Below, piece by piece: positions 18,488-28,600 of a DNA stretch of 64,000 bases. The stretch is from Serratia grimesii NBRC 13537 (GTDB lineage: Bacteria; Pseudomonadota; Gammaproteobacteria; Enterobacterales; Enterobacteriaceae), in NCBI RefSeq assembly GCF_001590905.1, contig NZ_BCTT01000003.1, positions 186,001 to 250,000 of the forward strand, read 5' to 3'. A program made the position numbers and the translations under genes. The notes below the pieces were generated by a model, which saw only the letters and a list, made by a program, of their open reading frames with translations, made no database searches and was not told the origin of the DNA. Each line of letters starts with the position of its first letter. The stretch's first letter is position 1.

Positions 18488-18801
18488 TGAGAATTTTTCC
18501 CTTTATTAACGGTGTCATACACACACAAACTGCAATTTATGTGCCGTTAATGGATAAAATCAATCTCACTACGTAAAAATAAGTAAAGAAAACCGCATCC
18601 CGTGCGGTTTTTTTGTTAACCTAGTCACAGTTTGCAAGCATTCGCTTTTGCAAGTGAAACAACATCACATCATTCCCCGGCACGCACCACCGGGTGTATC
18701 CTATTATTATTAATTAAAAATACATTCTGGATGCGCGAAATTGCCTTTCACGGCAGCCAGCGATGACGGGACCACGCTTTTTGAGAAGGAGTACCATCGA
18801 A
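18488..18801. other. Intergenic region upstream of chaA
   Basis: About 314 bases: the terminator of the preceding gene, then an AT-rich segment and the chaA leader with AAGGAG. The first 13 codons that could extend chaA from 18763 are not supported. Confidence 0.5.
18591..18615 (+). terminator. Terminator of the siderophore-interacting protein gene
   Basis: AACCGCA pairs with TGCGGTT across a five-base loop and is followed by a run of T. A textbook Rho-independent terminator. Confidence 0.9.
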
Positions 18802-19902
18802 ATGAAGTCGCAAAACGATCCTGGCCGATCCAAATCCCGCCACACTGAGTATTCGCTGCTTTTCCCGATCGCCGCGCTGGTGGTGCTGAATCTGTGGGGC
18901 AGTACCAGTAACTTCCCACTGATCGTCGGCATTAACATTATTGCTTTGATCGGTATTCTCAGCAGTGCCTTCAGCGTTGTCCGCCATGCTGACGTATTGG
19001 CCCATCGTTTGGGTGAACCCTACGGCTCGTTGATCCTCAGCCTGTCAGTGGTGATCCTGGAAGTGAGCCTGATTTCAGCGTTGATGGCGACCGGCGATGC
19101 CGCGCCGGCTCTGATGCGCGATACGCTCTATTCCATCATTATGATTGTCAGTGCCGGGCTGGTGGGTTTTGCCCTGCTGCTTGGCGGCCGCAAATTTGCT
19201 ACCCAGTACGTTAACCTAGGCGGCATTAAACAGTATCTGATGGCGATTTTTCCGCTGGCGGTGATTGTACTGGTGTTCCCGAGTGCGCTGCCGGGCGGTA
19301 ACTTCACTACCGGTCAGGCGCTGCTTGTTTCAGTGATTTCTGCCGCCATGTATGGCGTATTCCTGGTGATCCAGACCAAAACTCACCAGAGCCTGTTCGT
19401 CTATGAGCACGAAGACGACGATGGCGACCCGCACCATGGTAAGCCTTCCTCGCACAGCAGTGCCTGGCATGCCGTTTGGCTGATCGTGCATCTGGTTGCG
19501 GTAATCGCGGTGACCAAGTTTAATGCCAATCCGCTGGAAGGTTTGTTAACCAAGGTAAATGCCCCGGCGCAATTTACCGGCTTCCTGGTCGCCCTGCTTA
19601 TCCTGTCGCCTGAAGGTCTGGGAGCACTACGAGCAGTATTGAATAATCAGGTACAGCGCGCCATGAACCTGTTCTTCGGCTCGGTGCTGGCTACCATTTC
19701 CCTGACGGTACCGGCGGTCACCGTCATCGCCACACTGACCGGCCAGACGTTGATCTTCGGTTTACAGACGCCGCATATCGTGGTGATGCTGACGGTGTTG
19801 CTGCTATGCCAGCTTTCGTTCTCCACCGGCAGAACCAACGTGCTGAACGGCACTGCGCACCTGGCGCTGTTTGCCGCCTATATGATGACTATCTTTGCCT
19901 GA
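18802..19902 (+). CDS. chaA: Calcium(sodium, potassium)/proton antiporter ChaA
   Basis: 366-residue inner-membrane cation/proton antiporter with about 11 hydrophobic segments. The CaCA-family acidic stretches are visible: HRLGEPYGSLILSLSVVILEVSLI in the first half and LLILSPEGLGALRAVLNNQ in the second. A cytoplasmic acidic/His loop (YEHEDDDGDPHHGK) lies between them. From the ATG at 18802, nine bases after AAGGAG, the length equals that of E. coli ChaA. No chaB follows. Confidence 0.95.
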   Translation: MKSQNDPGRSKSRHTEYSLLFPIAALVVLNLWGSTSNFPLIVGINIIALIGILSSAFSVVRHADVLAHRLGEPYGSLILSLSVVILEVSLISALMATGDAAPALMRDTLYSIIMIVSAGLVGFALLLGGRKFATQYVNLGGIKQYLMAIFPLAVIVLVFPSALPGGNFTTGQALLVSVISAAMYGVFLVIQTKTHQSLFVYEHEDDDGDPHHGKPSSHSSAWHAVWLIVHLVAVIAVTKFNANPLEGLLTKVNAPAQFTGFLVALLILSPEGLGALRAVLNNQVQRAMNLFFGSVLATISLTVPAVTVIATLTGQTLIFGLQTPHIVVMLTVLLLCQLSFSTGRTNVLNGTAHLALFAAYMMTIFA

Positions 19903-19951
19903 TCAACCGATGGGCGCACGTGCTGCGCCCATCGTCTTTACACCAAGAAGA

Positions 19952-20854
19952 TTATATTGCGAAAAACACACCCGCCGCGATACCGCCAAACAGAATCCAT
20001 TTAATGATGTAATAGCCAGTACGGTTCCACGCTTTTAACCGTTTCCCCACTTTGCGCACCGCATAAATGTACTTGAATAGCTTATTGACGCCACCGGTAC
20101 GATCGCCCTCTTCATTTGGCGCGGTAGCCGCACTCATGAGGTTACGGCCCAACCAATGGTTGATACCTTGTGCCCAGCGAAAACGCATTGGTCGTTCTAT
20201 GTCACAAAACAGAATCAGCCGATTCTGCCCACTCTGGTTTTCGGCGAAATGCAGATAGGTTTCATCAAACATCACACCCTCGCCGTCACGCCAACTGTAA
20301 CGTTCGCCATCCACTTCAATAAAGCAGCGATCATCATTCGGCGTAATCAACCCCAGGTGATAACGCAACGAACCAGCATAGGGATCACGATGACGCGGTA
20401 AACGGCTGCCATCTGGCAGTTCAGCAAACATTGCGGCCTTGACCGAAGGCAGGCTGCGCAACAGCGCGGTTGTTTGCGGGCACAGGCTCATCGCCGAAGG
20501 GTGGCTGTCTTCATACCACTTCAAATAAAAGCGCTTCCAGCCGGTTTTGAAGAATGAATTGAAACCGGCGTCGTTAAATTGATCCGACGCTTTAATCTGT
20601 TGGATCGCCATTAACTGCTGCCCTTCATCACGGATGGTTTGCCAATTATCCCGTAACGTCTGTAGCTCTGGGAATTGCTCCGGTTTCAAATAGGGCGTAG
20701 TCGGCACGCGTGAAAACAGGTACATAAAAACATTCAGCGGTGCAGTAAAGGTGGAATGATCAGAAAGTTGCCGCCAGAAGGTATAACGCACCCGCCCACG
20801 GTAATGCACATACACAACGCATAAAATAAATAGAAGTAAAATAATGTATTTCAT
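19952..20854 (-). CDS. lpxO: Lipid A 2-hydroxylase LpxO (Fe(II)/2-oxoglutarate dioxygenase)
   Basis: 300-residue protein with an N-terminal membrane anchor (about 1-16), an aspartyl/asparaginyl beta-hydroxylase fold and a C-terminal hydrophobic segment. The iron ligands are visible as HRD at 155-157 and His202, with the co-substrate Arg in RLILFCDIERP. Blocks such as FPELQTLRDNWQTIR and AGSLRYHLGL match Salmonella LpxO, which 2-hydroxylates a secondary acyl chain of lipid A at the inner membrane. It runs convergently against chaA with a gap of 49 bases. Confidence 0.85.
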   Translation of the reverse strand: MKYIILLLFILCVVYVHYRGRVRYTFWRQLSDHSTFTAPLNVFMYLFSRVPTTPYLKPEQFPELQTLRDNWQTIRDEGQQLMAIQQIKASDQFNDAGFNSFFKTGWKRFYLKWYEDSHPSAMSLCPQTTALLRSLPSVKAAMFAELPDGSRLPRHRDPYAGSLRYHLGLITPNDDRCFIEVDGERYSWRDGEGVMFDETYLHFAENQSGQNRLILFCDIERPMRFRWAQGINHWLGRNLMSAATAPNEEGDRTGGVNKLFKYIYAVRKVGKRLKAWNRTGYYIIKWILFGGIAAGVFFAI

Positions 20855-21051
20855 GATTGAACCGCATTGAAGATCCCAACACCCTGTACGCCAATCCAGC
20901 GTACACCCCAGTTATTTCCTTTTGGCGGTTGAATCGCGTCGCCCGTCTGGAACACCACTAATCATTAACGCTAATTAAACGAAAATCTATACAAAAAACC
21001 ACAATAATTTACACAAAAGCTAAACGAGCGGGGTTTAATGGCAGCAAAGAA

Positions 21052-21073
21052 AAAGGCCGCCGAAGCGGCCTTT
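21052..21073 (-). terminator. phoH terminator
   Basis: AAAGGCCGC and GCGGCCTTT form a nine-bp stem with a four-base loop, followed on the minus strand by TTTC. It lies immediately downstream of phoH. Confidence 0.85.
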
Positions 21074-21089
21074 GGTTAACAGGCAGGTT

Positions 21090-21875
21090 TTAACTGTAGG
21101 CGTTGAGCGTGCGCTGGCACAGGGCGGAGCGGACGCAGTCTTGTTTATCAAAGCGGATGATGCCAATCATTTCATCCTCTTCGAAGCGCTCCATCGCGTC
21201 GCTGAGGCCGGACTTCACGCCGCGCGGCAAGTCGCACTGGGTTATGTCACCATTGACGATTACCGTGACGTTCTCACCCAAACGAGTCAGGAACATCTTC
21301 ATCTGGCTGGCGGTAACGTTCTGGGCTTCATCCAGGATAACTACCGCATTTTCGAAGGTACGCCCGCGCATATAGGCGAAAGGCGCGATCTCTACCTTGC
21401 CGATTTCCGGACGCAGGCAGTATTGCATAAAGGACGATCCTAAACGGCGCACCAGAATGTCATACACCGGACGGAAATAAGGAGCGAACTTCTCAGAAAT
21501 GTCCCCGGGTAAGAAACCGAGGTCTTCATCCGCCTGCAAAACCGGACGAGTAACAATAATCCGATCCACTTCTTTATGTATAAGGGCTTCTGCCGCTTTC
21601 GCAGCGCTGATAAATGTTTTGCCGCAGCCGGCTTCACCGGTGGCAAAAATCAACTGTTTCTTATCTATGGCTATTAAGTAATGACCCTGAGCTTCGGTTC
21701 GCGCCAAGATGGGAGAGCTATCGCGCTTATCTCGCGCCATGCCGATAGACTCAACACCACCCATTTGTACCAGCGAGGTTACGGACTCTTCTTCAAGCTG
21801 GCGATGACTACGAGCGTCACGACGAATAACGCGTTTCGCTTCACGACGTGCTTTGATCACTGCTTTTTGTCTCAT
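21090..21875 (-). CDS. phoH: PhoH family ATPase
   Basis: 261-residue cytosolic P-loop protein related to the N-terminal domain of superfamily I helicases. Walker A is GEAGCGKT (80-87) and the Walker B region is VVILDEAQN. IIVTRPVLQADEDLGFLPGD is diagnostic. The N-terminus (MRQKAVIKARREAKRV) and C-terminus (LCQRTLNAYS) match E. coli PhoH. Its biological role is unclear; in E. coli it is phosphate-starvation inducible. A Pho-box-like sequence lies about 390 bases upstream. Confidence 0.93.
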   Translation of the reverse strand: MRQKAVIKARREAKRVIRRDARSHRQLEEESVTSLVQMGGVESIGMARDKRDSSPILARTEAQGHYLIAIDKKQLIFATGEAGCGKTFISAAKAAEALIHKEVDRIIVTRPVLQADEDLGFLPGDISEKFAPYFRPVYDILVRRLGSSFMQYCLRPEIGKVEIAPFAYMRGRTFENAVVILDEAQNVTASQMKMFLTRLGENVTVIVNGDITQCDLPRGVKSGLSDAMERFEEDEMIGIIRFDKQDCVRSALCQRTLNAYS

Positions 21876-22559
21876 AGTGGCACCTTACAGTTTGTTTCAC
21901 CTACCGCAACGGCCTGGCCGTGCGATTATGTTTCACATACAGATGAGGTTTTGGCTCCCTTTTGAGCCACCAATAGCCAATAAAAAAAGTGAATACACAA
22001 CGGGCTTTTCGGCACGCCGATTTTTCACGGGATAACGCGGTTGCGTAATTAAACGTAGAGTAAAAAGTGACAAGAATTTGGAATGACGGGAGTGTAGTTT
22101 GGTCAGGAAAAGAGAGTCGGAGAGAGAGCCCTCGTTACAACGAGTCATCAGGAAAGGTCTGTTATTTTTTCTTTCTAGCCCAACCAAGGACTTTACCATT
22201 AGCGATCCCCGCAGTGATATTTACAGCTTCGAGCTGTGCACCGTGTGAAAACTACCGCCAGATGATTACAGTATAATGACATTCAAACCTTGCGCGTTGC
22301 TAAAATGTAAAAAAATTTAATCTTTTTTGTTTTTAGACGCTGCCAGAACACTATATCACGCCGATTACGTCATTCAATAAAATTTTTATCAACTTGCAGA
22401 TCAAATAGTTATGATTAAAACCCGTGAATGACATTTCGGTTTCCTGATTAAATTTTGCACAATCAAAAAACTGCCATTCTCACTCAATTTATAAATAAAA
22501 AAGGCGGGAAAGCTCCCGCCATGGTGTTCTTTGATTACGTCGGTACACTCACGTTTCGA
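21876..22559. other. phoH-yncD intergenic region
   Basis: About 680 bases without a supported gene. It holds the phoH leader, a candidate Pho box at 22265-22282 and AT-rich sequence downstream of yncD. Short ORFs here (for example 22067-22276 and 21933-22199) lack ribosome sites and are not called. The distance is long enough to hide a small RNA. Confidence 0.45.
22265..22282 (-). promoter_or_regulatory. Candidate Pho box upstream of phoH
   Basis: The minus strand reads ATGTCATTATACTGTAAT, close to the two-repeat PhoB site CTGTCAT-N4-CTGTCAT. TAGTTT follows after 10 bases as a possible -10. The distance to phoH (about 390 bases) is larger than usual, so this is tentative. Confidence 0.4.
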
Positions 22560-24707
22560 TTACTCAAAGGTATAAGAAACGCTCAGCCCACCGCCCCAGT
22601 TTCTCCCCGGAGCCGGTTCGTAGTAACGGCCATTCCCTTCATTGACGATTACCGACCCCACATATTGCCGATCAAACAGGTTATCTACCCGACCGAAAAC
22701 ATTAAGCATCCAATTGCCTACTGGATAACGGTAGCCGGTATTTAAGCCCACAGTGGTATAGGCCGGAGCCTGTTCAGTGTTGGCATCATTTACCTCGATA
22801 TCGCTCATATAGCGAACCTCCGCACCGGCATACCAACCTTCTGGAGGGGACCAGGCCAAAGAGGCAAAGCCCATATTACGCGCGATGCCTGGCATACGGT
22901 TGCCACTTGGCACATTGTTCGCTGCCGAACACTGGCTATCACCGCATACATCATCACGATAGCGCGCGTCCAACAACGTCCAGGCCAACTGGACACGCCA
23001 GTCGTAGGCGAACTGCTGATCCAGTGCCAGCTCCAGCCCACGTCTGCGGGTTTGCCCGGCATTTTTGTAACTGGTACGCCCGTTGCTGCTTTCATCCACC
23101 ACAATTTCATTACGTGTGTCGGTTTGGAAAACGGCAGCGGTCAATAGTCCATTACCAATGCGGGTTTTACTGCCCAACTCCACCGTATCGCTGGTTGAAG
23201 GGTTCAAACCAAAGTTGAGCCCTGCCTGATCGCCGGAACGGTAAGACAGCTCATTAATAGTCGGTGTTTCAAAGCCACGACCGGCAGACAGATACAGGTT
23301 CCAACCGCTCATCACGGCATAGTTGAGCGATCCGGCTGGTAACCACTTATGATAACTGGCACTGCCACTGTCATCGCCATTGCTGCCGGTGATGTAGTGA
23401 TCGTTGGAATCAAAATTGACGTTGCTGTAACGCATGCCCATATCCAGCGTCAATTGTTGGGTCAACTGCCACGACGTTTGCAGGTACGGATCCACATTCC
23501 ACATCAGGTTACGCTCGTTCCGACGCAGCGCACCTTCGGTGCCAAGTTCCGTTACGCCGTTAACCTGAGTAAAGTTTTCATACCCTTTGCGCTGTTCGGT
23601 CATGGTTTCATAGTCCAGCCCACCGGTCAGGGTATAAGGCACACCCAGTTCGCCACGGTGCGTCCACCGGGTATCAATCCCCTGATAGTGACGCGTCAGA
23701 TCAATCACTCCACCGGGATGCTGCGCACTACGCTGTTGTACCGCAACCGGGATCGACTGGTATTGCGTGGTTTCACGCTCACCGGCGTACATCATGATGC
23801 TCAAGTCATCATTGACGCCCATCTGGCGCTCATAATGCAAACCGGCCTGGGTTTGCGATGTGCTTTTACGCGTATTGTATTGATCGGCGCGTGGCGCCTG
23901 ACGTGGATTATCATGCCATTCGGCTGACGTCAGCCCCCCCGGATCATTGGCATGGATATCGACACTGTTGAATAGCAGCGTAAGCGTGCTGACATCGTCG
24001 ATCCGCACACCCAGTTTGGCATTGCCGAGATTTTTCTGCGCACCACTGTGATCACGGAATCCTTGGGTAGTAAAACGCGTGCCAGAAATGGTGTAGTTAA
24101 CATCACCCGCGTGGGTCCCGTCACCGGTGGCCCCGGTCGCCTTGACGCCATAGCGCCAGGTGCCGTAACTGCCAAAGTACGAACTGGCTTCAAGGCGGGT
24201 AGGCTGTTGGCCCGTTTCAGTTTCCACGTTTACCATGCCGCCTGATGCGTTACCGTAAAGTGCGGAAAACGGCCCGCGCAACACTTCCACCTTTTCGACC
24301 GAATTCAGGTCTATGTTCGACGTTTGCCCCTGCCCATCCGGCATGGTGGCGGGAATACCGTCAACATAAATACGCACCCCACGCACGCCATACATCGAGC
24401 GTGCGCCAAAGCCGCGCACCGATAACTGCAAGTCTTGCGCATAGTTCTGGCGATTTTGAATTTGCAGGCCAGGTACGCTACCCAGACTTTCCGACAGGTT
24501 GATCTGCGGTCGTGCCTCACGGATTTGATCGCCCGTGACCACGCTGACGGCCGCCGGGGTTGAGAGTTCAGAAAGACCGCTGCGCTTGGCAGTGACCACC
24601 ATGGTCTGTTCGCTATCCTTGTCCTGCGCAAAGCTGGCAGAAACAGGCAGTAGTGCTGGAATAACCAGCGCTGAAACTGCCAACCGGTTTTTATGAGTGC
24701 TTTTCAT
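22560..24707 (-). CDS. yncD: TonB-dependent outer-membrane receptor YncD/PqqU
   Basis: 715-residue receptor. It has a signal peptide (about 1-27), a TonB box near EQTMVVTA, a plug domain (ESLGSVPGLQIQNRQNYAQD, GVRIYVDGIPATMPDGQGQ, VEVLRGPFSALYGNASGG) and a 22-strand barrel ending in a C-terminal aromatic (SYTFE). It matches E. coli YncD along its full length. YncD (PqqU) has been reported to import pyrroloquinoline quinone; older annotation called it an iron receptor. It is a single gene between phoH and efeB. I see no convincing Fur box, in line with a non-iron ligand. Confidence 0.9.
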   Translation of the reverse strand: MKSTHKNRLAVSALVIPALLPVSASFAQDKDSEQTMVVTAKRSGLSELSTPAAVSVVTGDQIREARPQINLSESLGSVPGLQIQNRQNYAQDLQLSVRGFGARSMYGVRGVRIYVDGIPATMPDGQGQTSNIDLNSVEKVEVLRGPFSALYGNASGGMVNVETETGQQPTRLEASSYFGSYGTWRYGVKATGATGDGTHAGDVNYTISGTRFTTQGFRDHSGAQKNLGNAKLGVRIDDVSTLTLLFNSVDIHANDPGGLTSAEWHDNPRQAPRADQYNTRKSTSQTQAGLHYERQMGVNDDLSIMMYAGERETTQYQSIPVAVQQRSAQHPGGVIDLTRHYQGIDTRWTHRGELGVPYTLTGGLDYETMTEQRKGYENFTQVNGVTELGTEGALRRNERNLMWNVDPYLQTSWQLTQQLTLDMGMRYSNVNFDSNDHYITGSNGDDSGSASYHKWLPAGSLNYAVMSGWNLYLSAGRGFETPTINELSYRSGDQAGLNFGLNPSTSDTVELGSKTRIGNGLLTAAVFQTDTRNEIVVDESSNGRTSYKNAGQTRRRGLELALDQQFAYDWRVQLAWTLLDARYRDDVCGDSQCSAANNVPSGNRMPGIARNMGFASLAWSPPEGWYAGAEVRYMSDIEVNDANTEQAPAYTTVGLNTGYRYPVGNWMLNVFGRVDNLFDRQYVGSVIVNEGNGRYYEPAPGRNWGGGLSVSYTFE

Positions 24708-24920
24708 CAGGAGAATGCCGTTAAAGGGATCGAATTATATGAACCATTTGGAACGTTATGGCCTACATGTTAATGCTTTTAACAAAAAATAAAAATAGTT
24801 AGCCTAATTAAAGCCCGGTCCCCCAATTGCGCAAGGCCGCTATTGATTTTAATTAACAGTGGTTCATCGTGAATGGCAGAAATAATGAGGCGGGGAAATC
24901 CCCGCCAGATGAGATGTGAC

Positions 24921-26219
24921 TTACGCCTTTAGCAGCCCACTGCCCAGGTAATCATTGGCGTCATTTACCCCCGGTAGCGCAAAGAAATAGCCGCCGCCGA
25001 TAGGTTTGACATACTCTTCCAGTGCCTCGCCATTCAGCCGTTTTTGCACCGTCAGGAAGCCTTTTTCCAGATCGGCCTGGTAGCACACAAACAGCAGCCC
25101 CATTTCCAGTTGGCCGGAATTGGATACGCCGATCGAATAGCTGTAGCCACGGCGCAACAGCAAGTTGCTCTGCGTTTGTGGCGTGCGCGGGTTTGCCAGG
25201 CGAATATGCGCATCCATCGGGATCATTTTACCTTCGGGATCTTGGGCATAGTCTGGCTCGTCATGCTCATGCTTCATACCAAGCGGCGCCCCGCTGTGCT
25301 TCTCGCGACCAAAGATGGTTTGCTGTTCCTGCAACGGTGTGCGGTCCCAGAACTCCACGTGGAAACGGATAATACGCGCAGCCTGATAGCTGCCCCCTAC
25401 CGCCCATGCGGGTTCCCCGGCATTGTCGGCGACCCACACCACCTGATCCATCAGTGGTTTGTCATCGGTTTTCGGGTTGGCGGTACCATCTTTAAAGCCC
25501 AACAGGTTGATCGGCGTTTCCTTGCCTTTGCTGCGTGCCGCGTGAGCGGAAATAAACCCTTCTCGCTTCCAACGCACGCTGAGCAGATCCGGCGAATGCT
25601 TGATAATGTCACGCAATGCATGGATCACCGTCTCATTGGTATTCGCACAGATCTGCAACACCAAATCGCCGTGGCACAGGCTGGCATCCAATGAATCATT
25701 GGGAAAGCGCGTCATTTTCTGCAACCGCAGCGGTTTATGCGCCTGCAGGCCGAAACGTTCGTCAAACAACGAGGTGCCAACCGACACGGTGATAGTCAGG
25801 TTATCCGGATAAATTTCCGGTCCCATAATGCCCGAATCAAGTGGTGGCAACTTGGGATCCACTTCCGGTGCCTTACCGCCCGTGGTCAAAAATGCAATGC
25901 GGGTTGTCAGTAGCCGAAACAGCCGCTCTAAATCCTGTTTGTTACTGGCCAGCACGTCGAACGCCACCAGCATCATTGCCGCCTGCTGCGGCGTGAGGAT
26001 CCCGGCCTGATGTACGCCATAGAACGGCTGCTTCTGCCAACGTTCGTCCTGCGGCACTGCCAGTGGCTCGGCAGCGCTATCTTTTGCCTGAGCCAAACGG
26101 CTGCCACCCAGCGCCAAAACGCCGAGCCCTAACCCTTGCAGCAAACGACGACGCGACGGTGACGCCGCGCCTTGGAATTGCTGATGCAGCCCGTTTTCCG
26201 GGCCGATCTTGTTACTCAT
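24921..26219 (-). CDS. efeB: Deferrochelatase/peroxidase EfeB
   Basis: 432-residue periplasmic haem-binding Dyp-type peroxidase of the ferrous-iron EfeUOB system. It carries a Tat signal ([12 protein letters not shown]), the GFKDGTANP motif with the catalytic Asp and RRGYSYSIG near the haem His region. The ATG at 26219 (GAGG nine bases upstream) is preferred to an in-frame TTG at 26234 that would overlap efeO. It is the last gene of the operon. Confidence 0.94.
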   Translation of the reverse strand: MSNKIGPENGLHQQFQGAASPSRRRLLQGLGLGVLALGGSRLAQAKDSAAEPLAVPQDERWQKQPFYGVHQAGILTPQQAAMMLVAFDVLASNKQDLERLFRLLTTRIAFLTTGGKAPEVDPKLPPLDSGIMGPEIYPDNLTITVSVGTSLFDERFGLQAHKPLRLQKMTRFPNDSLDASLCHGDLVLQICANTNETVIHALRDIIKHSPDLLSVRWKREGFISAHAARSKGKETPINLLGFKDGTANPKTDDKPLMDQVVWVADNAGEPAWAVGGSYQAARIIRFHVEFWDRTPLQEQQTIFGREKHSGAPLGMKHEHDEPDYAQDPEGKMIPMDAHIRLANPRTPQTQSNLLLRRGYSYSIGVSNSGQLEMGLLFVCYQADLEKGFLTVQKRLNGEALEEYVKPIGGGYFFALPGVNDANDYLGSGLLKA

Positions 26220-26230
26220 AGTGCTTTGCC

Positions 26231-27367
26231 TCAATCCAGACCCAGAACGCCACGCAGTTGTGACAGGTCTTCCGCCAGAGTCGTGATTGGTCCTTTCATT
26301 GCTTTACGATCGGCATCCGTCAGCTTCTCGTAAGACTCATAACCCTCTTTGGTTTTGTATTTCGCCAAAATGGTATCGACGGTTTTGAAGTTGGCGTCAA
26401 TCTTGTCCAGCAAGGGTTTGTTCGCCTTAACCAATAGCGGACGCAGCAGGTTCACAATTTTTTGTGCGCCGTCGACGTTGGCCTGGAAGTCCCACAGATC
26501 AGTACGGCTGTAACGGTCTTCTTCACCGCTGATTTTGCTCGCTGCCACTTCCTCGATCAAACCGGCTGCACCACCGACCACTTTGCTTGGCGGGAAGGTC
26601 AGATCGTTCACGCGTTTTTGCAGCTCAACGGTGTCGTTGTACAATTGCTCAGCGTACTTGCTCATGTCTTTGGTGGTGTTGTCAGCAAACAGCGCTTTTT
26701 CCAGACGGTGGAAACCGGTGAACTTCGGATCTTCTGCTTTCTTCTCGTAATCGTCTTCACGGGCATCGATACTGCCGTCCAGATCAGAGAACAGCTCAGC
26801 AATCGGCTCAATGCGTTCGTAGTGTTGACGCGTTGGAGCATACAGTTTGCGCGCCTGCTCCACGTTGCCGGCTTTTACCGCATCGGTGAACAGTTTGGTC
26901 TGTTTAACCAGCCCTTCCACTTCTTTGGTCACGTATACTTTGTATTCGGCAATCGGCCCAACCAAATCCATTGTATTAGGTTTACCGTCAGTTGCGGCGC
27001 CAGCCGCAGCCGTCACGGTCAATTTTCCCTTCGGATTGCTGAGCAACCCACAGGTCATATCGTACTCACCCGCATCGAGATTAGCCGTCATTTTCTGAGT
27101 GAAGCCTGGCGCGATATTTTCGCGCTCTTCTACCACCATCACCCCTTTCAGGATTTCCCACTCAACGTTTTTTTGACTGGTGTTGTGCACCACAAATTGG
27201 GTTTTACCGGCCGGCACTGTCAATTGCATCGGCTCACACTGTTTATCGTTTACGGTAATCTTTACCTGCGGCACATCTGCCGCCAAGGCATTAATGCTCA
27301 GCGCAAATGCCGGGAGAGCCAGTAATGCTGCGTGCAACGCCTTGCGGCGGAATAATGGAGTAGACAT
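26231..27367 (-). CDS. efeO: Periplasmic iron-binding protein EfeO
   Basis: 378 residues: signal peptide (about 1-29), an N-terminal cupredoxin-like domain ([24 protein letters not shown]..., YDMTCGLL with a Cys ligand) and the M75 imelysin-like domain with the HxxE metal motif in HYERIEP. It delivers iron to the permease EfeU. It sits 18 bases after efeU and 11 before efeB, all on the minus strand. Confidence 0.94.
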   Translation of the reverse strand: MSTPLFRRKALHAALLALPAFALSINALAADVPQVKITVNDKQCEPMQLTVPAGKTQFVVHNTSQKNVEWEILKGVMVVEERENIAPGFTQKMTANLDAGEYDMTCGLLSNPKGKLTVTAAAGAATDGKPNTMDLVGPIAEYKVYVTKEVEGLVKQTKLFTDAVKAGNVEQARKLYAPTRQHYERIEPIAELFSDLDGSIDAREDDYEKKAEDPKFTGFHRLEKALFADNTTKDMSKYAEQLYNDTVELQKRVNDLTFPPSKVVGGAAGLIEEVAASKISGEEDRYSRTDLWDFQANVDGAQKIVNLLRPLLVKANKPLLDKIDANFKTVDTILAKYKTKEGYESYEKLTDADRKAMKGPITTLAEDLSQLRGVLGLD

Positions 27368-27385
27368 ACAAATTCCCTATTAAAA

Positions 27386-28231
27386 TTAATGATTGATTTT
27401 ACGTTGCGCCGAAACTGCTGCCGGTTCCGCACGCTGCGGGAGGAAAAAGAAAATCAGTGCTGGGATCAGATACAGGAAATAGACCGCCACTTCGCTTACC
27501 GTTGGCGCTTCCTGATAGCCGAAGATACCTTCGAGCAGGGTGCCAAACAGCGAATGGGTTGAAAGGTGGTTGCTGAGATCGAAGGCGATATCCTGGAAGT
27601 GGTTCCACAACCCGGCTTCATGGAAGGCGCGGATCGCACCTGCGGCCAGACCGGCAGCAACAAACAGAATAAACAGGCTGGTCCATTTGAAGAATTTAGC
27701 CAAGTGCAGCTTCACACCGCCCCAGTAGATCACCATACCCAGTATGATTGCGGCAACCAAACCCAGTACCGCACCGATCGGTGCTGCCACCCCCACGTCT
27801 TGTTGGAAGGCCGCCAGCAGAAAGAACACCGATTCCAGCCCTTCGCGGGCTACAGCAAAAAAGACCATCGCCACCAATGCCCAACCCTGGCCTTTACCGG
27901 AGTTGAGCGCGCTGTCGATCGCCCCTTCCAGATGTACCTTGACCGACTTGGACACTTTACGCATCCAGAACACCATATAGGTCAGGATAAACACCGCCAC
28001 CACCGCAACAATGCCCTCAAACAGTTCTTGCTGCTTCTGTGGGAATTCGCCAGTGGTTTCATTGATGAAAATACCCAGCGCCAGGCACAGGGCAGCGGCA
28101 ACAATCACCCCTATCCATACCACACCTAGCCATTGACCCCGCTGCGTACGTTTTAGGTAGCTGGCGATCAGGCTGACGATTAACGCAGCCTCAAGCCCCT
28201 CACGGAACATGATAAGGAAGGGAACAAACAT
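27386..28231 (-). CDS. efeU: Ferrous/ferric iron permease EfeU
   Basis: 281-residue inner-membrane permease of the Ftr1/OFeT family with about seven transmembrane segments. The two iron-translocation REGLE motifs are intact at about 10-14 and 129-133, so this copy is not frameshifted as in E. coli K-12. First gene of efeUOB, behind a strong Fur box. Active at low pH or low iron in relatives. Confidence 0.94.
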   Translation of the reverse strand: MFVPFLIMFREGLEAALIVSLIASYLKRTQRGQWLGVVWIGVIVAAALCLALGIFINETTGEFPQKQQELFEGIVAVVAVFILTYMVFWMRKVSKSVKVHLEGAIDSALNSGKGQGWALVAMVFFAVAREGLESVFFLLAAFQQDVGVAAPIGAVLGLVAAIILGMVIYWGGVKLHLAKFFKWTSLFILFVAAGLAAGAIRAFHEAGLWNHFQDIAFDLSNHLSTHSLFGTLLEGIFGYQEAPTVSEVAVYFLYLIPALIFFFLPQRAEPAAVSAQRKINH

Positions 28232-28321
28232 AAGTAATAACCCCTAAAAAGGCATCTGCTGCAAAGCGCACGCACGCCGAAAACGGCGGCAACGCCAATG
28301 TAAAGAAAAGTAAAACACAAC

Positions 28322-28340
28322 GATAGTGATTATCATTCTG
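28322..28340 (-). promoter_or_regulatory. Fur box of efeUOB
   Basis: GATAGTGATTATCATTCTG differs only slightly from the 19-bp Fur consensus GATAATGATAATCATTATC. It is about 90 bases before the efeU start. Iron repression of the operon is very likely. Confidence 0.85.
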
Positions 28341-28440
28341 GCTGGCGGAAATACAAGAGCTGCAAGGGTGATTTTTTCTAATCAAATGTCGCCAGTTGTT
28401 TCAGGCAAATGACAGAAAACCACGGTGACATAAATGACAA

Positions 28441-28459
28441 AGGGCGCATTAAGCGCCCT
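28441..28459. repeat. Palindromic repeat, copy A
   Basis: AGGGCGC and GCGCCCT flank the loop ATTAA. The exact 19 bases recur at 28601-28619. On the minus strand it is followed by TTTGTC, so it may act as a weak second terminator for putP. Confidence 0.7.
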
Positions 28460-28516
28460 CAGACTGATAACAAACCTCATTCCTGCACAGAGCGAGTAGA
28501 GATCGATGAATAAAAA

Positions 28517-28550
28517 ATCAGGAAAATCAATTTATTGATTTTCGGCTGAT
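28517..28550. repeat. Inverted repeat between the two palindromes
   Basis: GAAAATCAAT and ATTGATTTTC form a 10-bp stem with a TT loop, extended after a two-base bulge by ATCAG and CTGAT. Unassigned; possibly part of a structured 3' RNA. Confidence 0.6.
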
Positions 28551-28555
28551 CACTA

Positions 28556-28589
28556 CAAAGCAGGAAAAATCACGCTTTTTCCTGCTTTG
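28556..28589. terminator. Strong hairpin, terminator-like
   Basis: CAAAGCAGGAAAAA and TTTTTCCTGCTTTG form a perfect 14-bp stem around a six-base loop. It is symmetric, so it would form in RNA from either strand. It lacks a GC-rich core plus U-tail in classic form. Confidence 0.5.
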
Positions 28590-28600
28590 TCAGCAACCTA

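Noticed and set aside
23349-23927. 192-codon open frame opposite yncD
   Set aside because: Shadow frame; yncD is conserved along its whole length.
26462-27325. 287-codon open frame opposite efeO
   Set aside because: Shadow of a well-supported gene; the peptide has no family features and the efeO frame carries clear motifs.
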